Numbered from the stretch's first letter, positions 34,800-46,339 are shown. The stretch: 64,000 bases of DNA from Stomoxys calcitrans (GCF_963082655.1 NC_081553.1:193877373-193941372); one strand, 5' to 3'. The notes: generated from the sequence alone by a model not told the origin. Made by a program: numbers and translations.

Positions 34800-35336
34800 C
34801 TTCTAAGGACTCAAGAAGTCAAGTCGAAGGACCACTTTATTTAGGAGCTATTTCGAATTCTGAATCGATTTGGATCCTTTGTAATCCCCAACGACCTACA
34901 TAAATAAGAAGTATCATTGACAAATGGACTGACCTTTCTGGATCGACTTAAAATGTCCATCAAATTTTACGAAAGAGTGAGAAGAAGAATGAGAAGATTA
35001 ATGAAAAAGATTTCACAAATTTTCATTGTTAGGACAGCTAAGTTCAAGAGCACTTTAACTCCACTATTATCCAAACAGAATATTTTTCGACTCATTAAAA
35101 CAAAATTCTAAAAACTAACAAAAAACACTACCTTCGAGTTTACATACCGGAATCGATTCAGCATTACACCAGGCCAAAGACTGCTTCCCCTCCGCAAATC
35201 TGAGGACAAAATCAACAACATTAATAGTTTTTATTGAAAAATAAATTTTATTGGAAAAACTTCAGGTTTCAAGAGTTCGATGCAAAAATGTGCATATATA
35301 AAATGTATATAATAATGTTAATAAATTAAAAAAAAA
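34800..35336. other. Rep-A remnant (34,800-34,970) and 3' region of ZF2
   Basis: 34,805-34,970 contains diverged inverted Rep-A blocks ('gactcaagaagtcaag', 'gaatcgatttgga', 'cccaacgacctacat'). 35,220-35,336 is the AT-rich 3' flank of ZF2 on the minus strand. Confidence 0.45.
35247..35252 (-). promoter_or_regulatory. Candidate polyadenylation signal of ZF2
   Basis: AATAAA on the minus strand, about 85 bases after the ZF2 stop codon. Confidence 0.5.
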
Positions 35337-37073
35337 TTACGATTTACTTTCAATGCCAATCTCTTGCATCATCTTATCCAGACGCACGCTGGCGGCTTTC
35401 AAGTGTTCCAAAAGCTTCTGATTTTTAGAAATGTCACATTTTGCAACAGGCAGGGGAGCCAAGCGCTTTGGACAGGAGCGGCAGTGGTTTTTAAAGCGAC
35501 TATGAACCGCATACAATTTATCACATTCTAGACAATGATATTTTTTCCCTACCACTTTGGGTTGACCAATATTGGTTAGGTAGGGTAGCTTAATTTCTTT
35601 TCTAATAACCAATATATGCACATACTCCATGTGTTGCATCATTTTGGGCTTGCTGGATTTTGTTTTGCCACATATGATGCATTTGAGATAGGACTGGAAT
35701 GGCATATGCTGGAAATGATGTCGTCGTAGATCGGCATGCTTAGAGGTCTTCTGTATTTGGTGGCACACAAGGCATAAGTGAAGGGTTTTGGAGGCATTAA
35801 GAGGACGGAATTTGGCATCCACTGCATTGATAAGATTATGGGCATCATAGACGTGAGAACGCCAAGTAGGTTGATCTTCAAATTCATTGCCACATTCTGG
35901 ACATAGATAATGTATGTATTTTTGCATATTTGTTTGTACATCTTCATTGGTGGATATGGTGACTATTTCCTCGAACATCTCCTGATAAATACTTTCCAAT
36001 TCATTTTCACTAATTTCAGAAAATTTTATACTTGGCTTTTTGACAGGCGTTGCTTTCCCCATTTCCACAACGAAAACATTATCATAACCATTGAGGCTTT
36101 GGTCAAGTGCTTCTTCATGATTAAATTTGCCAGTTTCATTTGCCAAATCCTCCCCATCTTCTAAGTTAATATCATCCAAGGCTTTTTGCAAAATGTCAGG
36201 TTTTGATTTTTTGTTGGCAATTTCCATCAGATGTCTTACTTCACGTACAACGTTGGTGTCGGCGCAGCCACCCCACTCATCCGGAAAGAATATATAATGC
36301 CTATGTAGCAAGAAATCTGCCGTATGATATTTAATAAAATGTAGCAATAGTTCAGTTTTGTATGCCTTTCGACTATAGCAAAATGCGCATTGGAAGAAGG
36401 CCGGAAAAGCCATGTGACTAAAATGATGTCTTTGCAGTTGACTTCTGGTTGGTCCATCTCTCAGAGTGTGTGAACACTCGCTGCAGTAATAGTTCTTAGT
36501 GCCAGCTATACGATGCATCTTTAAATCCACTGATGTACTAGAATGGGCAGAATCAATATGATGCTCCCATAAAGTGAATCTTTCAAATAATTTGCCACAT
36601 AGCGGACATAGGTATCGAATGTAAAACTCTTTATTTTGCTTGGGGTCGCGATGACCACGCAACTGGTTTACAGCATCCTGGCGATTCTGGTGCAATTGTT
36701 TGTTTAACAAGCGGCTGTGAACGGCATAAAGATGATCGATCAAAGAACGTTTTCTTAGGAAAACTCCACGACAGTGACGGCATCGGTAAATTTTTGGATA
36801 TGGCAAATGATTAAAGCGATGATATTGCAGTACTGCTGGAGTTTGGCGAGCATTTGCAATCCATTTCAAGCATATCTGACACTCGTGGTGATTATCATCC
36901 ACCTCCTCAAAGTTGAAGTCCTGAAAAGTCTTTTTAGCATAGTGATGAGCTGCATTCAAGTGTCTCCGCCATTCCGGTTGCGATGCATTCTCTTGTCCAC
37001 ATTCTGGACAAAGGAAAATCATATGTTGTTCCAGATTCAGGTCACTGGATGAAAGTCTTTTTACTAAAGACAT
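35337..37073 (-). CDS. C2H2 zinc-finger protein (ZF2, 578 aa), paralogue of ZF1
   Basis: A single exon. It starts MSLVKRLSSSDLNLEQHM with A at -3 and an in-line match to the ZF1 N-terminus (HM-[VI]-F-[VL]-CPECGQ). It has the same three modules at about residues 22-119, 155-250 and 390-486, and a final C2H2/C2HC finger near 514-533. The C-terminus KLLEHL-x-A-S-x-R-[LI]-D-K-M is also shared with ZF1. The interdomain linker is shorter and again acidic (ELESIYQEMFEEI). Residues such as DGPT-x-x-QL-x-RHHFSH are nearly invariant between the two, so spacing and linkers are conserved as well as the Cys/His. Likely nuclear and DNA-binding; function unknown. The gene pair is tandem, same strand, 2.3 kb apart, with transposon debris between. 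Confidence 0.92.
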   Translation of the reverse strand: MSLVKRLSSSDLNLEQHMIFLCPECGQENASQPEWRRHLNAAHHYAKKTFQDFNFEEVDDNHHECQICLKWIANARQTPAVLQYHRFNHLPYPKIYRCRHCRGVFLRKRSLIDHLYAVHSRLLNKQLHQNRQDAVNQLRGHRDPKQNKEFYIRYLCPLCGKLFERFTLWEHHIDSAHSSTSVDLKMHRIAGTKNYYCSECSHTLRDGPTRSQLQRHHFSHMAFPAFFQCAFCYSRKAYKTELLLHFIKYHTADFLLHRHYIFFPDEWGGCADTNVVREVRHLMEIANKKSKPDILQKALDDINLEDGEDLANETGKFNHEEALDQSLNGYDNVFVVEMGKATPVKKPSIKFSEISENELESIYQEMFEEIVTISTNEDVQTNMQKYIHYLCPECGNEFEDQPTWRSHVYDAHNLINAVDAKFRPLNASKTLHLCLVCHQIQKTSKHADLRRHHFQHMPFQSYLKCIICGKTKSSKPKMMQHMEYVHILVIRKEIKLPYLTNIGQPKVVGKKYHCLECDKLYAVHSRFKNHCRSCPKRLAPLPVAKCDISKNQKLLEHLKAASVRLDKMMQEIGIESKS

Positions 37074-37440
37074 GTTGCTTTAAATAACCAAACTTAATGA
37101 AGAAAAAAAAAAGCAAAGAAAAAAATATTTCTTTTCTTTCTGCTTTTGTTTACAATGCCATTCTTGTGAGAGTTGCCATGTCTTTAGGATTTAACAACTG
37201 TTGCTTGATGTTGCCATATGCCAACATTCTTCGTCAAAATGGTAGTGGCATCTCAGGCTTAAGGGTCACCGTTTTGAATTTAAAATTTAAATAATTAAAC
37301 TTGAGTTGTTCTTATCTTAAATCACTTTAAATAAATCACCCGAATGTTGTGCAAAAACAATAAATTTCACCTAATATTCTCTCCCAGAGTTTCAAAAAAC
37401 TCGAAAAGCTATTCTATTCGCAACAGCATCAAGCTGGTAA
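37074..37440. other. Upstream flank of ZF2
   Basis: AT-rich, no gene seen. The probable ZF2 promoter lies here, but no distinct motif was recognised. Confidence 0.35.
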
Positions 37441-37560
37441 GTGGGTTGTTGTTGTTTTACACACTGAGGCGGCAGCGCTTGTCGATAAAGAACTCCATCG
37501 GGTCAATCCGGTACGTACAACCGGCTGCCATGGCATTGTATTGGATAACGAAATATTGTG
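37441..37560 (-). repeat. Retroelement leader-like repeat, inverted copy
   Basis: The reverse complement has 'aatgccatggcagccggttg', 'tacgtaccggattgacccga' and 'caagcgctgccgcctcag', followed by 'caacaac'. This is the same unit as at 30,225-30,495. Confidence 0.55.
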
Positions 37561-37624
37561 AAATGGCCGTTATAGGTGCTTTTAACACGGTTGATACATC
37601 TACTCCCTTGAAGCACATCCTCGA

Positions 37625-38290
37625 ATTAGATCATTGACGACGAATAGGCATAAGCGTAGAAAGGCATCTGGGGATGGGCTAAGCATCCGCCAGAAAAGTT
37701 TAGAGATTTCCCGAGCCGAGTGCCTTACTACTGTTCTCAACCTGTCTTTGAGCACTCTTACAGTACCCGATGTCTCGAAGATGGGCACAGTGAGTCGTAC
37801 AGACCGATATCCTTTCTCTCACTAATAGCCAAGAAGCTTGAGGGACTTCTCCTCCCTAACCTCATTGGAGATTTTCCATTCGGCGAGTATCAATATGAAT
37901 ATCAAAGACTGCATAGCACAACAACTGTTTTGCATTCCATCACCGCACACATTTGCCGTGGATTCAATCAGCCCAGGTCATGTGATAGGACGGTCCTCTT
38001 GGCAATGGATCTATCGAAGGCCTTCCACACGGTCAGACATGCCAAACTATTTGAAATGTCGCCCTTCAGCCCAACGAATTATCCGTGTGGTAGTCAGTCA
38101 TTTGTGGACTTTAGGCATAAGAAGTCGAAACACCGTAGAGTGAAATGGGGAATTCCCCAAGGTGGGGTGATATCTCCGGCACTTTTTAACCTCTACCCAT
38201 CCTTCATTCCACCCCCACCAGATGACGATCATGTCTTCAGGCTCCCCACCCATTGTTGACATCTGCCTCAACGAACTTGCCGCTCATTTC
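37625..38290 (+). mobile_element. LINE-J reverse transcriptase fragment
   Basis: Across two frames the plus strand encodes TTVLNLSLSTLTVPDVSKM, SYRPISFLSLIAKKLEGLLL, VLLAMDLSKAFHTVRHAKLF and WGIPQGGVISPALFNLYPS. These are RT blocks of jockey-clade elements (the YRPIS, D-x-SKAF and PQGG motifs). It ends before the catalytic YADD. Frameshifts are present. Its closest relative in the window is the minus-strand copy at 63,455. Confidence 0.8.
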
Positions 38291-38329
38291 GCTGTAAAAG
38301 ATCAGAAAATATCTGCCACTAGGTCCCCC

Positions 38330-38470
38330 AACTTTTGTACCGAGTATGGTTTAGATCGGACGGAATTTGGATATAGCTGTCATATATACCGATGCTTATG
38401 CCCTTTGACATATGTGCAAAAATGCAAATTTGAAAATGCCAAGAACATTCCGGCTGAAGCGAACTGAATG
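38330..38470 (+). mobile_element. Rep-A/B-class remnant
   Basis: 'tggatatagctgtcatat' and 'ataccgatgctta' match internal blocks of the Rep family. The ends are missing. Confidence 0.4.
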
Positions 38471-38945
38471 CCATTTTTTTAATTGTTGAAAGTCAAGAAG
38501 AGAACAAGACCCATGGGATTGGAGAAATTGTACTTTTTTTTAAATAATATTTTATTTTTTCAAAAGTAGAAAGTAAATAAAAGATTTAAAATAGTTTAAA
38601 TAATATAACTAAGTTTAAAACAAATATAAGCAATGTTTTACAGCTTTTTGGAGTAGACATTTGGGACTGAAATTTTAAAACATACATAGATTTTACAAAG
38701 TTTTTCACATTTTGTGTTTCCTTCATAAGTAAAGCGTTTAAGTTTCTGATTTACGTGGAAAAAATCACATAGAATAAATTAAAAAATTGTTTTTTGTAAG
38801 CAATAAAAAATAAGAAAAACAGCTGTATAGGGGTTTAAAACGCCTTATAAACAAAAGATACATATTAGCAAAAACTTTACTAAATGGACAAATTTTTTCT
38901 GTACCTAAAACATAACAACAGACTTAACATTATATTTGAATCCAA
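38471..38945. other. 3' flank of the minus-strand pickpocket gene
   Basis: AT-rich. A minus-strand AATAAA is present at 38,551-38,556, about 390 bases past the stop. No other feature was seen. Confidence 0.4.
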
Positions 38946-41179
38946 TCAATTTTGATTTGTTGCAGTCACATGTGACCACAAACGCAATGACACATGATAT
39001 AACAACTCAACCACGCTGAGTATAGAAAACCCCATAAATAAACCAAATATGCCTCCACAATTGGCCAAGAAATCGGTAACGCCATACAATTCGGAGCGTT
39101 TAGATGTTATAAATTGATTTTCTTTGAAATAAATTGATAAACGCGACATTTCAGCACCAGGATACTTTTGCAGGTAATCGCTGTCGCCAACAGCCTCTAA
39201 CATATGTTCCAAGTCAAAATTGCCTTGTGATATTTCGGCATTATATGACAGCGATGTGCAGGCAGACATGCAATTACATTCAGTGTCGCCCCTAAAGTTG
39301 AAATCGGTATTTTTTATGCCTTCAGAGAACTCTTTAAACAGAAGGCCATCCTCGGCGCGATCATAGCAATGGATTTTATCTTCACCACACACTGGCATAT
39401 CGGCGGTACGTGGCATAGAGAATTTAACGCAACCGCAAGTTTTCAAAGTGTAATTAGTCAAGCATTCGAGTTCGCAATTATTTTGCGAATATATTTTAAA
39501 GAATCTCAGTGATCGTTCACTGCTCAGAAAACATTGACGCCGATGTGGATTATACTCTGAAATTCCAACAGATGTTGTTATCATATTGGGTTTGACGGCA
39601 ATTAAAACCTCTCTGGCAATGGGAATGCGAACAAATTGTTTTGATACCAAGGGAACGTCGTCGGGAGAATGTAAGAGAACTTTATAACCTTGAATGGGAC
39701 CACGACAGCCAAAGTCTAGATCCTGCTTGAAATTTTGCAATACAATAAAGAGGCCAGCTCTTGAACCGGCACTTAAAACTCTGGCCGGATAAGTATTCAA
39801 TCCAGTTTGATGGCTATATCCATTTTCCAAGGACCATTCCAGAGAACGATTTACAAATGCATTATATTTCACAGTACTTTCCAATCCCATTTGCCGATGT
39901 TGAATGGTATTTTCCCGATATATATCGGTTGCATTTAGACCGTTAAATGTATAACATATGCCCTCCTCGGTATAGGTTTTAACAAATAGTTCATCGCACT
40001 CACTGAAATGGCCAAACCATTTGCAAAAAAGGTAATATCGCTCAAAATCAGGTAACATTTTATTAAGAATTCCAACATAATCTATGGTTTGATGGGATAA
40101 ACGCGTCAAACCCTCATCGATAACCTGCGTATTGCATATGTGTAATAAAGTAAGGAATTCTTGAAATTCCGTTGAATTTATATTGGGATTAAAGGCTTTT
40201 CCTTCTGCAATATTTGATTTCCATTCATTTAACAACTCCATATAGGAAGGGCCTGCAATGATCGAATAAGAATCAACAACAAAATACAAGAAATTTGCAA
40301 CTTCGCTATGATAGAATGGTGGAAACATTTCGATAAAGGCTTATCTCTTTGAGCAGATTTTTATAAACGGACGAAGATGGCGAAATCGACTTATAATGTC
40401 AACATGATAAACAGAGGACAAAACATCAGAACCATTTGGTGCTAGGTTTATGGTTTAACTGCATTTACAGTCGCGGACACTAAGCGGTTTTGAGTGGAGA
40501 GTCTCAGTGAGAGGTCAGGTGGCACCGGATCTAGTCTAAAAACTGAATGTCTATTACACTCAACCAATGGCCGAGCGACCGCAATGAGCTGCTCCACCTA
40601 CAGGAGCACGGAGGAGGAACGAGGATCGCTAACCCCATATGCAAATATATGTCTTCTACAACAATATGATATATACAGTGGTTCATAGATATTTTGCAAA
40701 AAAAAAATCATACATTTTACTATCAAAACGAATAATAAACATCTTAATATGTACTTACCTTTCCTTTGCATAGGCCTTTTTGTTTCGGAGCAAATGGTAA
40801 TGGCAGGAAATGGTATATTCCAAACTGGCGTTGATTTTTCCGCAAAGGTGACAATCACAGGTGTCTCTGTCCATTTCACATAGATATTCTGTATCAAATT
40901 TGAACAGCAACATATTGAGGCAATAAAAACACAAATCCAAAAGAGTTTTTCTTTCAGTGGTCTCGTTTCACCCAAATATTGGATACCATGTATAGAGGTA
41001 TTGGCACAATACTCATAATAAATTTGCTTAATGACTCGAAACGCAGATAGGTTCCCCATGCGGTTTAGTACATTACGCCCTTTTGCATTGGGATTTTCTT
41101 TTAACGGTACCGATTGTATTGCATTAATAACATTTTCATTTAAATCTGGTTTATGGGTGGTCATTACAATTTGATTCAT
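38946..41179 (-). CDS. Pickpocket-type DEG/ENaC sodium channel subunit (ppk-A), two exons
   Basis: Exon 1 is 40,759-41,179 (140 codons plus one base) and exon 2 is 38,946-40,252, giving 575 aa. The donor is AAAG|GTAAGTAC and the acceptor is CATTGCAG|G. The 25 residues open before the acceptor are intronic. Visible features: the N-terminal His-Gly motif (HGIQYLG, residues 64-70); TM1 (79-99, LFWICVFIASICCCS); the post-TM1 motif FPAITICSE; a Cys-rich extracellular domain (NCELECLTNYTLKTCGCV, CNCMSACTSL); and a C-terminal TM2 with the G-F-S selectivity-filter triplet in LFMGFSIL preceded by FLANCGG. This is a plasma-membrane amiloride-sensitive-type cation channel subunit, used in insects for chemo- or mechanosensation. 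The particular ppk orthologue cannot be assigned. It is the paralogue of the gene at 51,927, facing away from it. Confidence 0.92.
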
Positions 41180-41719
41180 ATGATATTGTTATAAATAAAA
41201 ACTCTTAAAACTAATTATGCAAAACAAACTCACACCACAGACAGAGAAATTGAAAATACCGCTATGTTGAAAAAACACGTTTGTAAAATAATAGTAGTGA
41301 GTAGCTGAATACGACACTAAAAAATACATCTGTGGTAGCAATGCCTCCGATATCAATCAAACAAACGAGTCGTTTGTATACAGTACTAGACCAAAGTTTG
41401 GCAACGATGATAATTTTCGATAACTTATTTGATTTGTAGTAAAGCTAGCTATCGATATAAATTTGTTTTATTTAGCCATCAATCCTAGTACAGACTTCCA
41501 CTTTTCACACGAACAACTGTCAAAATGCATTATAAGAAATGGGGACGAAAAAAGACGAACACATTCCGTAGAAGTGCAAGTCTTTGAGCAAAATACCAGC
41601 GACATGTCGCTGCACCAACACAAATATCGCTTAATTTAATTACAAAGGTAGTATCTCACGAACCGGGTCATAAGCAACCAATTTTAACTAAAGAGGTAGG
41701 AGCATAATAACAAAATAAC
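41180..41719. other. ppk-A upstream region
   Basis: Presumed promoter and 5'UTR on the minus strand. No ORF and no recognised repeat apart from the TATCGATA site. Confidence 0.4.
41450..41457. promoter_or_regulatory. Perfect TATCGATA palindrome (DRE/BEAF-type site)
   Basis: This octamer is the core binding site for the Drosophila factors DREF and BEAF-32. It lies about 270 bp upstream of the ppk-A start, with related 'cgataa' sequences nearby. Its role here is inferred only from position. Confidence 0.35.
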
Positions 41720-42150
41720 AAAAAATTAAGTGCATTTTTTGTCAAAATCTAATTTAGTGCAACTCGTGGCGAAACAATTAAAGGTGATCTCACTTGTACA
41801 ACAACCACAAATCATATGGTGCAATCGGCCATATTGTCATCAAGATGTCATTTCAAAAATGACATTGTTCTCAACACAACGAACTTGCGCTCGAGTGTGT
41901 ATGTGTGCAGGTAAAATGAGAGAAAGAGAAACGCCAAAAAAAGAGAACATGCAAAAAAGTGGGGAGTTTACTGTGAGTGTAAACACAGAACTGACATACT
42001 GTCAAACTGCCCGACTGTTTGCAGCTGTTCGCGTGAGACCACCTTTAGAAATCGTTGACATATAGTGCACTTGCCGAGAAAAAATTTTACCCAGCTGTTT
42101 GCAACCTAAGGCGGATTTAAAAAGGTGGTCTCACGCGAACAGCTGCTAAC
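41720..42150. mobile_element. MITE-like element with a 26 bp perfect inverted repeat
   Basis: The outer parts ('aaaaaattaagtgca', 'tagtgcaactc', 'gacatatagtgcacttg', 'cgagaaaaaatttta') match the short element at 56,945-57,110. Inside, 42,021-42,046 and 42,121-42,146 are exact inverse copies of 26 bases ('gcagctgttcgcgtgagacc' plus 6 more), 74 bases apart. No coding capacity. Confidence 0.55.
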
Positions 42151-43155
42151 AGATGGTCAGATTTGACGCTATTAAGACGTCAGATTTTTTTTGCACTTTC
42201 TTTGTTATCTTCTTTTTGGCATACACTTTCTGCACACGTACAAACACAAATTTCTTTGTTTGTGCTGGCAAAATGTCGATCAGCTTGATGGTAAGATGGC
42301 GATTTCACCATACGCTTTTTATGTTATGACTGCAAAGACCTATAACCCCCTTTTCAAGTCGTTTTTTATAAAACTCAACATTCTCAAGTATTTTTATTTA
42401 ATTACATTGAAATGTAATTTTTTTTTTACATTTATATGTGTGTCTACATTTGCTTTTACAAGTTAGTGGGACAGAGTTGTAGCCCATTTTTTTGTTGTTG
42501 TTGGGCACCTGACTATACCTTGTATATGATTCTACCATGGTTTCAAAATATTTTCTTTTGTTGTGTGGCTTTGTATGACCTTTGTTTGTGTCATGCCATC
42601 CAAAAGAATGCCGCATATTTCGCAACCAAATAATGGACAATTTTTGAGCGTTAGTATTAGGCTTTATGCAATAATCTCCCACTGCAAATGCCCACGTACA
42701 GTCCATTAGGACCAAAGGGCAAAACACTCACACCCCCTACTGGCATTTTTGAAATAATCTCCCACTGTGCACTTGTGTGCTTTTTTGGTATGAACATCTC
42801 CCATCATAGCTGGCATTCCTTCATGCATTCAATATGTAATATGACTATAGATATAAATTTATCACAACAAATGATGTGCTGGGGCTAGTAAAAAATATGA
42901 CCACTTCTTATTATGTAATTTTAGGCTGAAAATATTTTTCGATTGAAATAATTTTCAAATTATTTGAATTGTTAGAGATCTACAATACGATAAGATAAAA
43001 GAAAAGAAAATGGGAAATAAATATGGATGCATCTTATGAATGAAAATGATAAAAATATCATAGTTGTGTGAGTTGAATAACAACATAAGCTTTTCAAGCG
43101 TATGAAATGATTTAATGATTTAAACATTTAAAATGGTGCTCAAGGCATATTTAAT
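42151..43155. other. Non-coding interval between the ppk genes
   Basis: No credible ORF. Mixed AT-rich sequence with a short GTT run near 42,495. Possibly regulatory, but no motif supports this. Confidence 0.35.
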
Positions 43156-43220
43156 AAGGTGGCCGCATCAGCACAGCTGATGGAATTTGATACGTCAAGT
43201 CATTTTTGAATTCACCTTAT
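43156..43220. repeat. Short element bounded by inverted 'taaggtg/cacctta'
   Basis: A 65 bp stretch starts 'taaggtggccgc' and ends 'gaattcacctta'. It contains 'cagctg', also seen in the element at 41,720. Too short for firm assignment. Confidence 0.3.
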
Positions 43221-43489
43221 AACAATTTAAACTTCAAAATAAATATTTTATTAATTGATTTTTGAGTTTGCTGCTGTTTTGATTCTTAAACTTAGGTTGT
43301 AAATGGTACGCGTATAACAACCTCAATCGCTATCAGCTTCACTCAGGAAACTAAGGTTTATTGCGTCTTCGAAATCATGATAAACTAAACTTATATCGAG
43401 AGGCTTATTTTTCAAAAATTCTAAAAATGAACTATGAAATTTATGACAGACTGTGAAGACTGTGTCCTCCTGCAGAGACTGGGCAGAAG

Positions 43490-43550
43490 AACAAGGCAGC
43501 AGCAGCCGATGGGCTGTCAGTTGAACTGTTTAACAGTAAGCGACACGCTT
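43490..43550 (+). mobile_element. Tiny LINE RT remnant
   Basis: The plus frame reads NKAAAADGLSVELFN, matching the NKAAGxDGLxxELF block just before the RT domain of LINE-X-type elements (compare LKNNKAAGP in the minus-strand copy near 48,290). Confidence 0.5.
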
Positions 43551-44130
43551 ATGAGGTGTATATTTGGGTTGTTTTGTTTACCAGTCTACCGGATTCATTA
43601 GCTTACGGAAAAATAAAACGCTCTTCCCGCTAAATGTTTTGTACTTTAACATTGACAGCACTGACACAAATCCGAAATAACCAAATATCAACAAATCAAA
43701 CAAAATAAGTAATTTAAAATTTTAAACAAATGTTTCTCGGAGTTCATAAATGTAATTTTATTAAAATCCTAAGCAATTTTGCCATTCCAGAACGATTAAA
43801 CATTGAATAAATAATTTGCGTTCTTCCTCGTTTAGGTTTGTCATTCAAATTGAATGCTGACACCACATGTTTTAATTAACGGCGATAGTAAGCTGCGATA
43901 AGAATTGCCGCTAAGCTAATCTGGGATAGCATTTTTCTCAATAGAAACCAAGAGAGAAAATCCGCGTAATGGGTAAATAAATCACCCCAAATAATCGGCT
44001 GATCTGCACAGCCTGGCTTACAGATCACATACCTGATTATTTGAACCGCAGCATAATGTGTACGGGACACACTAGAAAAGAGGCAAGACAGAAGGTGGTC
44101 TCTAAAAGAAATCGTTCGGTATTTTTGTGT
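43551..44130. other. Non-coding interval
   Basis: No feature recognised. Confidence 0.35.
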
Positions 44131-46206
44131 CCATCACCATGGTATAACAGTGCATATATTCTCAATCGTCTTGACATGACGTCTAGCCATGTCCGTCCAT
44201 CCGTCTTTCGAAATCATGATAGCGGTGGAACGTATAACGATAGCCGCTTCAAATTTTGCGCAGATACTTCTTATTAATGTATGTCGTTGGGGATTCCAAA
44301 TGGGTGGCATGGTACAGATTTCGATATAGCTTTCATATAAACCGATCCCCAGTTTTGAGTTCCTGAAGCCCTAGATATCTCACTTTTCATCCAATTTAGC
44401 TGAAATTTGGAACAAGGACTTCCGTTCAGAATTTCAACATCAGTGCCGAGTGTGATCTGAATCGATCTATAAATTGATAAAGCCCCCATGCAAACCGATT
44501 CCTAGATTTGACTTCTCGAGCCCCTAGAAGCCTCACTTTTCATCCGATTTGACTACCGTTCTCACTTTCAACGTCAGTGCTAAGTATGATCTAAAACGGT
44601 CTATAAACTGATATAGCTTCCAAACAAACCGATCTCTGGATTTGACTTCTTGGGCCTTTGGAGACCTCAATATTCATCCGATTCGGTTGAAATTTCGCAC
44701 AAGACTACCGTTCTGACTTTCAACATCAGTGCCGAGTGTAATCTGAAACGGTCTATAAACTGAAATAACCCCCAATACAAACCGATTCTGAAGCGATCTA
44801 TAAACTAATACAGCCCACATACAAACCGATCCCTGAATTTGACTTCTTGACCCCAAGAAGCTTCACTTTTCATCCGATTTGGCTCAAATTTCACACAAAT
44901 ATTTCCGTTCTGACTTGCAACGTCAATGCAGAGTGTAATCTGAAACGGTCTATAAACTGATTTAGCCCCCATACAAGCCGATTCTGAAACGGTCTATAAA
45001 CAGAAGTCAAACATGCAAACCGATTCCCGGATTTGACTTCTTGGCCCCTAGAGACTGCACTTTTCATCCGATTTGGCTGAAATTTCGCACAAAGATTTCC
45101 GTTCTGACCTTCAACATTAGTGCCGAGTACAATCTGAAACGGTCTTTAAACTGATATAGCCCCATACAAACCGATCCCTAGTTTTAAATTCTTGGGCCCC
45201 TAGATACCTCACTTTTCATCCGATTTGGCTGAAGTTTGGCTCAAGCACTTCCGTTCTGACTTTCAACATCATTGCCGAGTGTGATCTGAAACGATTTATA
45301 AACTGATATAGAACCCATACAAACCGGATTTGACTTCTTGGGTCCCTAGAAGCTTCACTTTTCATTCGATTTGGCTGAAAAGTGAAGAGAAGTTTTAACA
45401 TGGCAGGATTCCTCACAAATGTTTCCAGCATTAGTAAGGTAAAAATTGCCTGATTTTCGCGTACGGCATTATAGGAGAACAAGCTAACCTCTGCGCAACG
45501 GTGGCCTCCGTCTAAGAGCTCACATAGCATATATTTATATTCTTGATGGTCACGACATTTTAAGTCGATCGAGCTATGTCCGTCCGTCTGTCGAAAACAC
45601 GCTAACTTTCGATGTAGCATAGGTAGGAAACTGAAATTTTGTATCATAAGCACTTCTTGGACCAAATCGGTTCAGGTTTAGATATAGCTCCCATATAACC
45701 CGATCTCATAAATATACCTCTTCAGCCTTTAGAAGGCGTAGTTCTTATCCGATTTGGCTGAAATTTTGCACCATGACTTTTCTTATGACCTCCAACAGAT
45801 GCAATATGTATGGTTCTAATCGGTAGAAAATATGATATAGCTCCCATACTGATCTGCAGAATATACTTTTTGAGCCTCTAAAAGGTGCAATTCTTATCCG
45901 ATTTGGCTGAAATTTTGCACGAGAACTTTTCCAATGACCTTCAAAAGATATACCGAATATAGTTCCAATCGGTCCAAAACCAGATATAGCTCCCATATAA
46001 ACCGGTTACCGAATATACTTCATAAGCCTCTAGAGGGCGCAATTCTTATCCAAGCACGTACAAAATTTATGGGTATTTCTTGCTATGACCTCCCATTATC
46101 CATTTTGCCTATAAAAAGAAATCGTCCAAAGAACTTTCCAAATGCGATCCATAGTGGAGAGTATATAAGTTTCGGCCCAGCGAACTTAACACGCTTTTAC
46201 TTGTTT
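44131..46206. mobile_element. Rep-A expanded copy with ~6 internal repeats and a SINE insertion
   Basis: It begins near 'catcaccatggta' with the 'gtctagccatgtccgtccat' block and ends 'ccatagtggagagtatataa', 'cgaacttaacacgctttta'. A unit containing 'cttttcatccgatttggctg', 'ttccgttctgactttcaac' and 'gtctataaactgatatag' recurs at about 44,391, 44,534, 44,670, 44,865, 45,058, 45,211 and 45,356 (spacing about 136-195 bp). A SINE copy interrupts it at 45,385-45,520. No protein is encoded. Confidence 0.7.
45385..45520 (-). mobile_element. tRNA-derived SINE inserted in Rep-A
   Basis: The reverse complement reads 'ggaggccaccgttgcgcaga', 'ggttagc', then 'aatgctggaaacatttgtga', as in the other SINE copies. 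The A box is kept and the B box region is degraded. Confidence 0.6.
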
Positions 46207-46339
46207 TAAAGTGTCAATTCACAGAATGTCATGAACAACAGTTGTCCCACGACTAATACTAGGACTTTTAAACCCACATCTTTAAATTTATTATGGGACC
46301 TAGGGTCTCAGATCAACTCTTCCTGGGATTATCCACAAT

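Noticed and set aside
40253..40328. First 25 residues of the second ppk-A open frame as an independent start
   Set aside because: A splice acceptor (CATTGCAG) follows them, and the paralogue ppk-B aligns only downstream of it.
43876..44070. Minus-strand 64-codon ORF (MSRTHYAAVQ...)
   Set aside because: No paralogue, domain, splice or codon-use support; likely chance.
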